Below are positions 35,039-43,033 of a stretch of 64,000 nucleotides of DNA, piece after piece. A program made the translations under genes and the position numbers. The notes below the pieces were generated by a model, which worked only from the letters and a program-made list of their open reading frames with translations, searched no databases and was not told where the DNA came from. The DNA comes from Agrobacterium tumefaciens_K (GTDB lineage Bacteria > Pseudomonadota > Alphaproteobacteria > Rhizobiales > Rhizobiaceae): contig NZ_JAOEGC010000007.1 of the NCBI RefSeq assembly GCF_031801495.1, positions 1 to 64,000 on the forward strand, in the 5' to 3' direction. The stretch's first letter is position 1. Every line of letters begins with the position of its first letter.

Positions 35039-36049
35039 ATGCGTAAAGTGACACTGCAGGACATCGCCAACCATACCGGCTTGTCGAAATTTGCCGTCTC
35101 ATGCTCGCTCTCAGGAAAAGCCGGGGTCAGCGAGGCGACGCGCAAACGCGTCGAGGACGCTGCCGCCATGTTGGGCTACCAGCGCCAGAAGCCCGCTGAC
35201 GAGCAGCGCGCGATCACCCTCATCTTTCACGATCAGGTTGATAGCGTCAGCTATGAGTTGCGCACCATGCTGCAGGACGGCATGCAGAAGGAGGCGCATC
35301 GGCTCGGCCAGCCGGTACGTTTGCAGTGGACGCATGATGCAGACAGGGTCGAGGCGATGGTGCAGGATAGCGCCGGCATAATTCTTGTTGGGCCGCACGA
35401 ACAGACAACGCTGGACATCGTCAAAGCGTCCGGCGTCCCGTCGGTCCGGCTCGGTTGGGTATCTCCCCTCGAACAGGCCGACCACGTCGGCGGCACCGAC
35501 CATGAGGCGGGGATTGCGGTTGGCGATTATCTATTCGGGCTCGGGCATCGCGACATCGCTTTCGTTCAGGGTAAAGAAGGCTATCGCGGACGTATGGAAC
35601 GTTATCACGGACTAAGGGAAAGTCTGGACCAATACCCCGATGCAAGGTTACACGATTTACGCTTTGACGAAGATGGCGGATTTATCCCTGCGCTACAAAG
35701 TCTTCACAATGCCAATATCGCACCGACAGCCCTGTTCTGCGCTCACGATGGACTGGCACTCACCGCTGTTTCCGAACTCCTGGCGCGTGGTTACCGTATT
35801 CCAGAAGACATGTCCGTTGTAGGCTTCGGCGACTTTTCTGCCGCGACCCAGATATCCCCTCACTTAACAACCATCAAGGTACAGGGTGCAGAAATGGGCG
35901 CGACAGCCATGCGGCTACTTTTGGAACGCATCGAAACACAAGGTCAGCCGGTCCTCGCAAGGCGCATTCTTATTGCATCAACCTTTATTGAGCGAAGGTC
36001 ATCAGGCGTCGCTCCAAGACATTCGAAATGGTTGACTGCCATCGAGTGA
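35039..36049 (+). CDS. LacI-family transcriptional regulator
   Basis: The product has 336 residues. The helix-turn-helix and hinge occupy residues 1-55 (KVTLQDIANHTGLSKFAVSC, then LSGKAGVSEATRKRVEDAAA). A sugar-binding-protein-like domain follows, ending with GFGDFSAATQISPHLTTI. The ATG at 35039 follows GAGGAGG. It is divergent from the binding-protein gene and very likely represses the import/hydrolase/isomerase operon until a sugar or sugar-derived inducer appears. This supports a carbohydrate, not peptide, substrate for the transporter. Confidence 0.92.
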   Translation: MRKVTLQDIANHTGLSKFAVSCSLSGKAGVSEATRKRVEDAAAMLGYQRQKPADEQRAITLIFHDQVDSVSYELRTMLQDGMQKEAHRLGQPVRLQWTHDADRVEAMVQDSAGIILVGPHEQTTLDIVKASGVPSVRLGWVSPLEQADHVGGTDHEAGIAVGDYLFGLGHRDIAFVQGKEGYRGRMERYHGLRESLDQYPDARLHDLRFDEDGGFIPALQSLHNANIAPTALFCAHDGLALTAVSELLARGYRIPEDMSVVGFGDFSAATQISPHLTTIKVQGAEMGATAMRLLLERIETQGQPVLARRILIASTFIERRSSGVAPRHSKWLTAIE

Positions 36050-36129
36050 TTAAAGTTAGCTGTCTTGAAGAGATTCGAACCGCAACTGCAATAGGCAAAA
36101 AAATGCGGACTTGATGGGCGTAGATTTCC

Positions 36130-36143
36130 GCACCAATTGGTGC
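36130..36143. promoter_or_regulatory. Palindrome upstream of vapB (likely TA operator)
   Basis: GCACCAATTGGTGC is a perfect 14-base palindrome whose end lies 30 bases before the vapB start. VapB antitoxins bind such palindromes in their own promoters alone or with VapC, so autoregulation is probable. Binding is inferred from position and symmetry only. Confidence 0.6.
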
Positions 36144-36173
36144 TACATGCATATCAACGTTTCGGAGCTAGTT

Positions 36174-36374
36174 ATGCGATCAACCATCAATCTCGACGAC
36201 AGCCTTATGGAAAGAGCAAAGTCCCTAACGGGCACGAAGGAAACGGCGGCTCTTGTGCGTCAAGCACTGGAGACTTTGGTGCGAGTCGAGTCTGGCAAGC
36301 GGCTAATCGCTCTTGGAGGCACCATGCCTGAGGCTGAGGCAGCGCCTCGCCGCCGGAGCGAAGTGGGGAAGTGA
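36174..36374 (+). CDS. vapB: VapB-type antitoxin
   Basis: This 66-residue protein begins MRSTINLDDSLMERAKSLTG, the ribbon-helix-helix start of type II VapB antitoxins (TNIxLDDxLxxxA pattern). The C-terminal half should wrap around the toxin. The ATG at 36174 has GGAG upstream. It overlaps the toxin start (GTGA), the standard coupled layout. It neutralises VapC and represses the promoter. Confidence 0.85.
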   Translation: MRSTINLDDSLMERAKSLTGTKETAALVRQALETLVRVESGKRLIALGGTMPEAEAAPRRRSEVGK

Positions 36375-36754
36375 TCCTTGTCGACAGTTCAATCTGGATT
36401 GATCATTTCCGACACGTAGACCCGGAGCTCGTCAAAATCATCGGAGATGATCAGCTGCTTTGCCACCCTTTCGTTGTAGGTGAACTGGCCTTGGGTAGTC
36501 TGCGAGAACGGGATGCGGTGTTAGCGTTTCTCACAGCTCAGCGTGAAGCGGTAGTTGCAACCCATGCAGAGGTGATGACAGTCATTGATCGCCATTCGAT
36601 ATTCAGCATGGGGATCGGCTATACTGATGCACATTTGTTGACTTCAACTCTCCTGGACCGTCGATCCAGCTTGTGGACGAGGGATAAGCGCCTAGCGGCC
36701 GCCGCTCGGAAGGTTGGGGCGGCGCTTTATCCCTCTCCGCAAACTCCTCATTAG
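36371..36754 (+). CDS. vapC: VapC-type PIN-domain ribonuclease toxin
   Basis: This 127-residue PIN-domain protein has the first acidic residue in ILVDSSIWIDHF, Glu in FVVGELALGSLRER, and acidic residues in GIGYTDAHLL and LWTRDKRL, the expected order for VapC RNases. The start is GTG at 36371, overlapping the vapB stop. All catalytic acids appear present, so the module looks functional. VapC toxins cleave specific tRNAs or rRNA; the target here cannot be deduced. Confidence 0.88.
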   Translation: MILVDSSIWIDHFRHVDPELVKIIGDDQLLCHPFVVGELALGSLRERDAVLAFLTAQREAVVATHAEVMTVIDRHSIFSMGIGYTDAHLLTSTLLDRRSSLWTRDKRLAAAARKVGAALYPSPQTPH

Positions 36755-36961
36755 AAACGAAGTTACAAACCCTTGAGTGCAATTCCGCTTTTGAAGGGAT
36801 CAGAACCAGCGCCCCTGTTATAAACTCCCTCGGCACAAGATCTGCAGGCTAACCAAAAACTTGGCTCAACTGAACGACTGATTTGGGGCCGATTTTGCAC
36901 AAACCGGCTTATAAAATTGCCAAGCGATAGCTGCCATTCTTGCTCTGAGCTGAGCCAGCCT

Positions 36962-38332
36962 TCAGCCCATCCAACCAGCGTCAGAAAGCGAGTTTGCCAT
37001 AAACAGCAATCCGGCGCGCAGCTGTTCGCGGTTGACGATGCCCCCGAGACACACTCTGACATGTTCGTCAGGTGCGCCGAGAACAGTAAATGCGTCTGAT
37101 GGCATCAGCCCGACGTGACGACCGGCCATCCGTCCCATGAGTTCCGCCCTGCTCGCCCCTTTTGGCAACTTTAGCCAAATATTGAAAGCTTCAGGCTCAC
37201 CCTTGATGTCGAGCCCCGAAAGAGTGTCAACCGCAATATTGTGGCGAAAAGCGCTTTCCGAACGGACAAAGTGGCGAATAGCATCTGCCGTCCCGTCCTC
37301 AATCCACCGCGTCGCGAGCGCCATGCAGATCGGTGAAGGCATCACAGCACTAGCCCTCATTGCCTGGGACAGGGAATACGCAGCCTTGGCGTTAGGTGAG
37401 ACCGTGTAAGCGAGGCGCAGGCCTGCGCCCAGGCATTTTGCCAGGCCGCCAATGTGCCAAGTAAGATCGGGAGCCAGAGTAGCAAAAGGGACAGGTGCCG
37501 CAGCCGGAATGAAACCATACGCATCATCCTCAATCAACGGGAGCCTGTGCCGCAGCAACACTTCGGCGATTTCCATGCGCCGGCCCCGGGGAATCGTCAA
37601 CGTCGTGGGGTTTTGAACCGTGGGATTGAGATATAGCGCTTTCGGTTGGTGCAAATGAATAGCCGCGTCAAGCGCATCGGGCAGAACGCCGGAAGCGTCC
37701 ATCGCAATTCCGACGAGTTGCAATCCCATGCGGGCTGCGATCGCCCGCAAACCGGGATACGTCACCGCCTCACACAGGATGACATCGCCCGGTCTGGTCA
37801 TCGTCGAAAGAAGCGCTGTCATCGTGGCGTGCGCTCCCGGGGTGATCGCGATCCGCTCGAGACTTGGCACCATTCCCCTTTTTGATAGCCATGACGATGC
37901 CGCGGCCTTATCCTGCTCTCCGCCGGTCGTCGACTGGTAGCGGAGAAGGGAAATAAGGTTTGCTGAAACAGTCTGCAGCCCTTCCTGCATTCTCGCCACG
38001 AGATCCGGGTCCTGCGGTTCGGGAGGCATGTTCATCGACAGATCCTCGTCCCCGGCGCGGCGCGGATCGATGCGATGCTCCTCTTTCGGGCGGCCCAGTG
38101 CAAAAGTACCTCTTCCGACATGGCTCTCCACGAGACGTCTGGAATGCGCCTCGGTGTAGGCGCGGCTGACTGTTGTAAAGTCGATCTTGAGACGCTCGGC
38201 GAGCCTGCGTTGTGGCGGCAATCGGTCTCCAGCGGCGATATCGCCTCGTTTGATCGCAAGCTCGATCGCGTCCGCAATCTGAAGATAACGAGGCTTGCCG
38301 TCAGGACGAAGTTCAGGGAGCCACTTCAACAT
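36962..38332 (-). CDS. MocR/PdxR-type GntR-aminotransferase fusion regulator
   Basis: The product has 456 residues. An N-terminal GntR winged helix (YLQIADAIELAIKRGDIAAG, then LKIDFTTVSRAYTEAHSR) is joined to a fold-type-I aminotransferase-like domain with NPTVQNPTTLT, DDAYGF and the PLP Lys in GGLAKCLGAGLRLAY. MocR proteins use PLP or a PLP-amino-acid adduct as effector. The ATG at 38332 follows GAGGT; a TTG upstream is possible. It is divergent from the Nit1C cluster with ATTGTATG repeats between them, making it the best candidate for the cluster's activator. Confidence 0.9.
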   Translation of the reverse strand: MLKWLPELRPDGKPRYLQIADAIELAIKRGDIAAGDRLPPQRRLAERLKIDFTTVSRAYTEAHSRRLVESHVGRGTFALGRPKEEHRIDPRRAGDEDLSMNMPPEPQDPDLVARMQEGLQTVSANLISLLRYQSTTGGEQDKAAASSWLSKRGMVPSLERIAITPGAHATMTALLSTMTRPGDVILCEAVTYPGLRAIAARMGLQLVGIAMDASGVLPDALDAAIHLHQPKALYLNPTVQNPTTLTIPRGRRMEIAEVLLRHRLPLIEDDAYGFIPAAAPVPFATLAPDLTWHIGGLAKCLGAGLRLAYTVSPNAKAAYSLSQAMRASAVMPSPICMALATRWIEDGTADAIRHFVRSESAFRHNIAVDTLSGLDIKGEPEAFNIWLKLPKGASRAELMGRMAGRHVGLMPSDAFTVLGAPDEHVRVCLGGIVNREQLRAGLLFMANSLSDAGWMG

Positions 38333-38363
38333 TTTACCATACCTCAAATATCGATTGTTTCAT

Positions 38364-38545
38364 ATTGTATGGACAACCCGGTGCGGTTTCAAGTGTTGAT
38401 TTGACAATGAATCCTCGATCATAAATTGAGCATAAAAGCTGATTTTCCCGCTATTATTTGAGCACAACGTATACCCAATGTGCAGAATTACGTTTCATCA
38501 AAGAATTATTGTATGCATAATAAACTGACTATTGATTCATACAAT
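38364..38545. promoter_or_regulatory. Repeated ATTGTATG boxes in the Nit1C/MocR control region
   Basis: ATTGTATG occurs at 38364-38371 and 38508-38515, and its inverse CATACAAT at 38538-38545. The first copy lies within 40 bases of the MocR start. The other two form an inverted pair 22 bases apart, upstream of the first Nit1C gene at 38593. MocR/PdxR proteins bind repeated half-sites in shared divergent promoters. The repeats are seen directly; the binding protein is inferred. Confidence 0.6.
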
Positions 38546-38592
38546 TTCGTTCGTATCGTTTCTGCATTAACCCCGCATAAGGAGATGCAGAC

Positions 38593-39075
38593 ATGCCTGA
38601 AGTAACGCAGCCGCCGCATAAGGATGGTGACTTCTTTGTCGATTACGAGTCCAAGGTTTTCGAGGATGTTAAGGCTGATCCCGGTGAGAAGGCGCTCGTA
38701 ACCTTCCACACGGTGGCGTTCGAAGGCTCCATCGGGCTTGTAAACATTCTCAATGCCATTCGCCTGCAGCGGAAAGGCTACGAGACTTCGATCCTTCTCT
38801 ACGGTCCGGGCGTGACATTGGGGATCCAGCGAGGTTTCCCCAAGCTCGGAGACGAAGCCTTTCCGGGTCACCTGAACTTCAACAAGAACCTCGAGCGCTT
38901 CATGAAGGAAGGCGGCAAGGTCTACGCATGTCGCTTCGCGTTGCAGGCGCTCTATGGGCACGGCGAACCGGCTCTGATACCCGGCATCATCCCTATCCTG
39001 CCTCAGGACGTGCTGGATTGCGTGCTTCTGCACAAGAAGGCCAACGCCCTGATTATCGACACATGGACCGTATGA
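38593..39075 (+). CDS. nitB: MSMEG_0572/Sll0783 family nitrogen starvation response protein
   Basis: This 160-residue protein belongs to the first-gene family of Nit1C clusters. It has KALVTFHTVAFEGSIGLVNI at about 33-53, then KGYETSILLYGPGV, and KVYACRFALQALYGHGE near 108-125, resembling a DsrE-like fold. The reaction is unknown. AAGGAG precedes the ATG. Members of this family almost always neighbour a Nit6803-type nitrilase, as here. A stable hairpin separates it from the rest of the operon, so its transcript level may differ. The nit naming follows the Pseudomonas Nit1C convention. Confidence 0.9.
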   Translation: MPEVTQPPHKDGDFFVDYESKVFEDVKADPGEKALVTFHTVAFEGSIGLVNILNAIRLQRKGYETSILLYGPGVTLGIQRGFPKLGDEAFPGHLNFNKNLERFMKEGGKVYACRFALQALYGHGEPALIPGIIPILPQDVLDCVLLHKKANALIIDTWTV

Positions 39076-39086
39076 TTTGACCTCGA

Positions 39087-39112
39087 CACCCCGTTCCGCT
39101 GCGAACGGGGTG
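39087..39112 (+). terminator. Strong intercistronic hairpin between nitB and nitC
   Basis: CACCCCGTTC, a six-base loop, and GAACGGGGTG form a perfect ten-pair stem starting 12 bases after the nitB stop. No run of T follows, so it is not a standard rho-independent terminator. It more likely acts as a partial terminator, an mRNA-processing site or a stabiliser of the 3' end of the nitB message, allowing more nitB than downstream product. Confidence 0.55.
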
Positions 39113-39143
39113 CACTGTTCCAGGCAATATGTAGGAGCCAGTC

Positions 39144-40133
39144 ATGCCCAAAACAGTACGTGCCGCCGCCGTCCAGATCGCGCCCGACCTAACCTCGCGC
39201 GCCGGCACTGTCGAGCGGGTCCTGAATGCGATCGCCGAAGCCGCTGACAAAGGCGCCGAGCTGATCGTATTTCCGGAAACCTTTGTGCCTTGGTATCCGT
39301 ATTTCAGTTTTGTCCTGCCGCCCATGCAGCAGGGTCCAGAGCACCTGCGGCTCTATGAGGAGGCTGTCACGGTCCCGTCCGCGGAAACCCGCGCCGTCGC
39401 CGATGCCGCCCGCAAACGCAGTGTTGTGATCGTGCTCGGTGTGAACGAACGCGATCATGGCTCGCTCTACAACACCCAACTAATCTTCGACGCCGACGGC
39501 AGCCTGAAACTCAAGCGCCGGAAGATCACTCCGACCTATCACGAGCGGATGGTCTGGGGCCAAGGCGATGGAGCCGGCTTGAAGGTTGTCGACACTGCCG
39601 TTGGCCGCATGGGCGCACTGGCGTGCTGGGAGCACTACAATCCGCTCGCTCGTTACGCGCTGATGGCACAGCACGAAGAAATCCATGCCTCACATTTTCC
39701 AGGATCTCTGGTCGGTCCGATTTTTGGCGAACAGATCGAAGTCACCATGCGCCACCATGCGCTGGAATCGGGCTGTTTCGTGGTCAATGCCACCGGCTGG
39801 CTGGGCGAGGATCAGATCGCCTCCATTCACCCGGATCCCGCATTGCAGAAGGGACTGCGCGACGGCTGCATGACCTGCATCATTACCCCGGAAGGCCGCC
39901 ACGTCGTCCCGCCCCTGACCTCGGGCGAAGGCATCCTGATCGGCGATCTGGATATGCGGCTCATCACCAAACGCAAGCGGATGATGGATTCGGTCGGACA
40001 CTATGCACGGCCCGAACTGCTGCACCTCGTCCATGACACGAGGCCCGCACGCGTACTCGAGCAGATCGACCTTTCAAAGGATTTCTCCGAAGCAGAGCAA
40101 GGCAAGCCATTTGAGGAGGCTCAGGATGCGTGA
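39144..40133 (+). CDS. nitC: Nit6803-type nitrilase (Nit1C cluster)
   Basis: This 329-residue member of nitrilase branch 1 has its catalytic triad visible as E45 (VFPETFVPWYP), K127 (LKRRKITPTYHER) and C161 (GALACWEHYNP). Nitrilases hydrolyse nitriles to carboxylic acids and ammonia through a Cys thioimidate and form helical oligomers. Within Nit1C clusters this gene has been linked to growth on cyanide as nitrogen source. A GTAGGAG-type site precedes the ATG. Its last eight bases overlap the radical SAM gene. The true physiological nitrile is not fixed by sequence. Confidence 0.93.
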   Translation: MPKTVRAAAVQIAPDLTSRAGTVERVLNAIAEAADKGAELIVFPETFVPWYPYFSFVLPPMQQGPEHLRLYEEAVTVPSAETRAVADAARKRSVVIVLGVNERDHGSLYNTQLIFDADGSLKLKRRKITPTYHERMVWGQGDGAGLKVVDTAVGRMGALACWEHYNPLARYALMAQHEEIHASHFPGSLVGPIFGEQIEVTMRHHALESGCFVVNATGWLGEDQIASIHPDPALQKGLRDGCMTCIITPEGRHVVPPLTSGEGILIGDLDMRLITKRKRMMDSVGHYARPELLHLVHDTRPARVLEQIDLSKDFSEAEQGKPFEEAQDA

Positions 40134-41244
40134 GCTACCATCGATAGATCCGGAACTCATCAACGATCTCCAGACACGAGGAATGCGTCTCGTGGATCCC
40201 CGGGCCGGCCACGAGAGCAGGCGCGGTGGCGCAGGCCCCTCCGACCATAAGGCGGTCAATTTCGGCGACACAACCGTCATGGTGCCGGTACATACCGCGC
40301 CGGCATTCGACAGTCCCTATCTCGTGGAAGCTCCCGACGCCGACGGCCGTGCGCGCATCACCAGGGAAGGATCCGAAGTTGCCCGAATTCGATTTCCCAA
40401 TCGGCCGCGATTTTACGATCTGATCACGGCAGACGGCATTCCGTACAACAAGATCGCGGTTCTTCATTCGCGCGACGTTCTTGCCACCACCATTCTGCAG
40501 ACCTGCATTCGTTATGAAAGCCGCAAGAAGACCTGTCAGTTCTGTTCGATCGGGCAAAGCCTTGCAGCCGGCCGGACTGTCGCGCACAAAACTCCTGCGC
40601 AACTGGCGGAGGTCGCAAAGGCGGCAGTCGAACTCGACGGCGTAAAACATATGGTGATGACCACCGGCACCCCTGCGGGCAAGGACCGTGGTGCTGCCGT
40701 TTTGGCAGAAAGCGCCCGTGCTGTGAAGGCGGTCGTCGATCTGCCGATCCAAGTGCAATGCGAGCCGCCGGAAGACGATATCTGGCACCAGCGGATGAAG
40801 GATGCCGGCGCAGACGCATTGGGGATGCACCTTGAAGCGGTGACCGCTGAAGTCCGCGACCGGATCATGCCGGGCAAGGCCAGCGTTCCTCTCACGAAGT
40901 ATTTTTCCAGCTTCGAGGCGGCGGTCAAGGTGTTCGGGCGCGGACAGGTCTCCACCTACATCCTCGCGGGCTTGGGCGATACCCGCGAGGCAATTCTGGA
41001 AATGTCGACACGCCTCGTTGCTTTGGGCGTCTATCCGTTCGTGGTGCCATTCGTGCCGATCTCCGGAACACCCCTTGAAAGCCACCCTGCACCGAAATCC
41101 GAGTTCATGGCCTCGATCCTTGCCCCCCTGGCGCAGATCGTCATCGATGGCGGATTGAAGGCATCGGACATCAAGGCAGGCTGCGGCAAATGCGGCGCCT
41201 GCTCGGCCTTGTCCACCTACGAAAAGCTGAGGGTTCCGGCATGA
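40126..41244 (+). CDS. nitD: MSMEG_0568 family radical SAM protein (Nit1C cluster)
   Basis: This 372-residue protein matches the radical SAM family always found in Nit1C loci. The likely cluster Cys residues lie in TCIRYESRKKTCQFCSIG, spaced C-X9-C-X2-C rather than the classical C-X3-C-X2-C. The C-terminus has a second Cys group (GCGKCGAC) that could bind another iron-sulfur cluster. The TIM-barrel part has HMVMTTGTPAGKDRG and VQCEPPEDD. It presumably makes or alters a small molecule used with the nitrilase; the reaction is unknown. A GAGGAGG site lies inside the end of nitC. Confidence 0.9.
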   Translation: MRELPSIDPELINDLQTRGMRLVDPRAGHESRRGGAGPSDHKAVNFGDTTVMVPVHTAPAFDSPYLVEAPDADGRARITREGSEVARIRFPNRPRFYDLITADGIPYNKIAVLHSRDVLATTILQTCIRYESRKKTCQFCSIGQSLAAGRTVAHKTPAQLAEVAKAAVELDGVKHMVMTTGTPAGKDRGAAVLAESARAVKAVVDLPIQVQCEPPEDDIWHQRMKDAGADALGMHLEAVTAEVRDRIMPGKASVPLTKYFSSFEAAVKVFGRGQVSTYILAGLGDTREAILEMSTRLVALGVYPFVVPFVPISGTPLESHPAPKSEFMASILAPLAQIVIDGGLKASDIKAGCGKCGACSALSTYEKLRVPA

Positions 41245-41780
41245 GCCACATGGATCATTCAGCGTTTATCAGCCCGGAATTCCTGATCCGCGCAGCATCT
41301 GAACCTTGGGAACTGCAAGGCGTATCGCGTCTCAGGTATCAGGTATTCGTGGAAGAGCAGCGCATATTCGTCGGCAACGACCATGACGAAATCGACAATG
41401 CGGCAATCCCGCTGGTAGCCATCGCCACATTGGCCGCCGAGCCTGCGGAGGTTGTGGGAACGGTCCGGATTCATGAACCGTCTGCTGGCATCTGGTGGGG
41501 CTCGCGACTGGCGGTTGCTCCGGCATATCGCAGAGTTGGTCGGCTGGGAGCGGAGCTTATCCGCCTTGCGGTGAGCACGGCGAACGGTCTCGGGTGCAGC
41601 GAGTTTCACGCCCATGTCCAGCTTCAGAATGTACCCCTGTTTCGGCGCCTGCATTGGGAGCCGCAAGGAGAAATCGACCTGCATGGCGTGCGCCACATGC
41701 ACATGCTGGCTTCACTCGAGCACTATCCCCCCACATGCGACCCGACCATCGGCTGGTCCGCCAGAGCGCGGAGGTCATGA
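41241..41780 (+). CDS. nitE: MSMEG_0567/Sll0786 family N-acetyltransferase (Nit1C cluster)
   Basis: This 179-residue GNAT-fold protein has an N-terminal LRYQVFVEEQRIF, the acyl-CoA-binding loop RLAVAPAYRRVGRLGAELIR at about 90-110, and VPLFRRLHWEPQGEI near the end. It would transfer an acetyl or other acyl group to an amine on a pathway intermediate. The ATG overlaps the stop of the radical SAM gene, and its own stop overlaps the next gene's ATG, so this block is tightly coupled. Confidence 0.9.
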   Translation: MSHMDHSAFISPEFLIRAASEPWELQGVSRLRYQVFVEEQRIFVGNDHDEIDNAAIPLVAIATLAAEPAEVVGTVRIHEPSAGIWWGSRLAVAPAYRRVGRLGAELIRLAVSTANGLGCSEFHAHVQLQNVPLFRRLHWEPQGEIDLHGVRHMHMLASLEHYPPTCDPTIGWSARARRS

Positions 41781-42751
41781 TGGACCTATATGCCTTGGCG
41801 GCAGCACTGGCAGCCCACCCGTCTATTCGCAGCAAACTCGACATCGCGGCGACGACACGCGCGCTTTCGCTATCCTCCGGAACATCCGGAATGCCCGGCG
41901 ACGACGCCGCGGCAATTCCAGCCCTGGACGGCACCTGGGATCTGCTGGCGGGCGAAGGTTTTATGCCGCAGTTCGTGCAGGACGATCCGTGGTTTGCCGG
42001 CTGGTGCGGCGTAATGGTGAACCTTTCGGACATCGCAGCGATGGGAGGACGCCCGACCGCACTGCTCGACGCCGTGTGGGCTCCGGATACAGCATCCGCC
42101 GAGCCCCTGCTTGCCGGCCTTCGCGACGCAGCGATGGCCTACGGCGTGCCAATCGTCGGCGGGCATACCAACCTCCGCAGCAAGGATCTCAATCTTGCCG
42201 TTTCCGTCACGGGACGTGCAAAGAGGCTGATTTCGAGCTTCACGGCCGCCCCTGGAGATGTGCTTATCGCAGCCGTCGATCATCGCGGGCATTACCGGCC
42301 GAACTTCGACAACTGGTGCGCGGCCCTTGACGCACCTCATGAACGGCTGCGTGGCGACTACGAGGTGCTGCCGGAGCTTGCCGAGGCTGGTCTGGTGGAT
42401 GCTGGAAAAGACATCAGCCAAGGCGGGATTGCCGGCACCGCGCTTATGTTAGCTGAATCCTCCCGATGCGGGTTCGACATCGAGCTTGCTGACATCCCGC
42501 TCCCGGCAGGTGTAGCAGTCGACCGCTGGCTGCGCACATTTCCGAGTTTTGGCTTCCTCCTTTCGGTTCGGCCAAAACGGACGGACGAGGTCTGTTCAGT
42601 ATTTGCTGCTCGGGGCATCAGCGCCGCAGCCATCGGGCATGCAACGGACAACTCCCGGATCGATCTGACGAGTGGTGGCGCCCGGGCAACGTTCTGGGAC
42701 TACGCAACGGCCCCCTATATCGCGCTGGCAAAGGAGATAGCCCATGCCTGA
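41777..42751 (+). CDS. nitF: Sll0787 family AIR-synthase-like protein (Nit1C cluster)
   Basis: This 324-residue protein resembles the PurM/ThiL/HypE ATP-dependent family. It has GMPGDDAAAIPALDGTWDLL (ATP/Mg loop) near residues 36-55, VMVNLSDIAAMGGRPTALLD, then PIVGGHTNLR and AGKDISQGGIAGTALML. Such proteins phosphorylate or cyclise amide-like oxygens, which suits chemistry on formamide- or nitrile-derived groups. The exact reaction in Nit1C is unknown. The start ATGATG at 41777 overlaps the GNAT stop; the end overlaps the next gene by eight bases. Confidence 0.9.
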   Translation: MMDLYALAAALAAHPSIRSKLDIAATTRALSLSSGTSGMPGDDAAAIPALDGTWDLLAGEGFMPQFVQDDPWFAGWCGVMVNLSDIAAMGGRPTALLDAVWAPDTASAEPLLAGLRDAAMAYGVPIVGGHTNLRSKDLNLAVSVTGRAKRLISSFTAAPGDVLIAAVDHRGHYRPNFDNWCAALDAPHERLRGDYEVLPELAEAGLVDAGKDISQGGIAGTALMLAESSRCGFDIELADIPLPAGVAVDRWLRTFPSFGFLLSVRPKRTDEVCSVFAARGISAAAIGHATDNSRIDLTSGGARATFWDYATAPYIALAKEIAHA

Positions 42752-43022
42752 AGTTCGCTTCACCATCCGATGGCCTGATGGAACGGAGGAGAGCTGCTAC
42801 TCGCCCTCGACCGCCATAACGCGCCATCTCGAAGCAGGATGCACCTATCCGCTGACTGAATTTGTCGAACGTGCGCGCACCGGTTTGAACGAGGCATCGG
42901 ACCGCGTCGCCGCCAAATTCGGCTTCGCCTGCTCCTCCGCACTCGATCAACTGGCAAAGATTGAAACGACAGCCGCCGCTCAGCCGGCTGACGCTAAGGT
43001 CACCTGCCTCTCGATGTCATGA
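42744..43022 (+). CDS. nitG: MSMEG_0570 family nitrogen starvation response protein (Nit1C cluster)
   Basis: This 92-residue protein begins MPEVRFTIRWPDGTEESCYS and has TYPLTEFVERARTGLNEASD, the full signature of the small MSMEG_0570 family found only in Nit1C clusters. It has no known activity and may be an accessory subunit of one of the cluster enzymes. Both ends overlap neighbours, which confirms coupled translation. Confidence 0.88.
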   Translation: MPEVRFTIRWPDGTEESCYSPSTAITRHLEAGCTYPLTEFVERARTGLNEASDRVAAKFGFACSSALDQLAKIETTAAAQPADAKVTCLSMS

Positions 43023-43033
43023 AAGGGTTCGTT

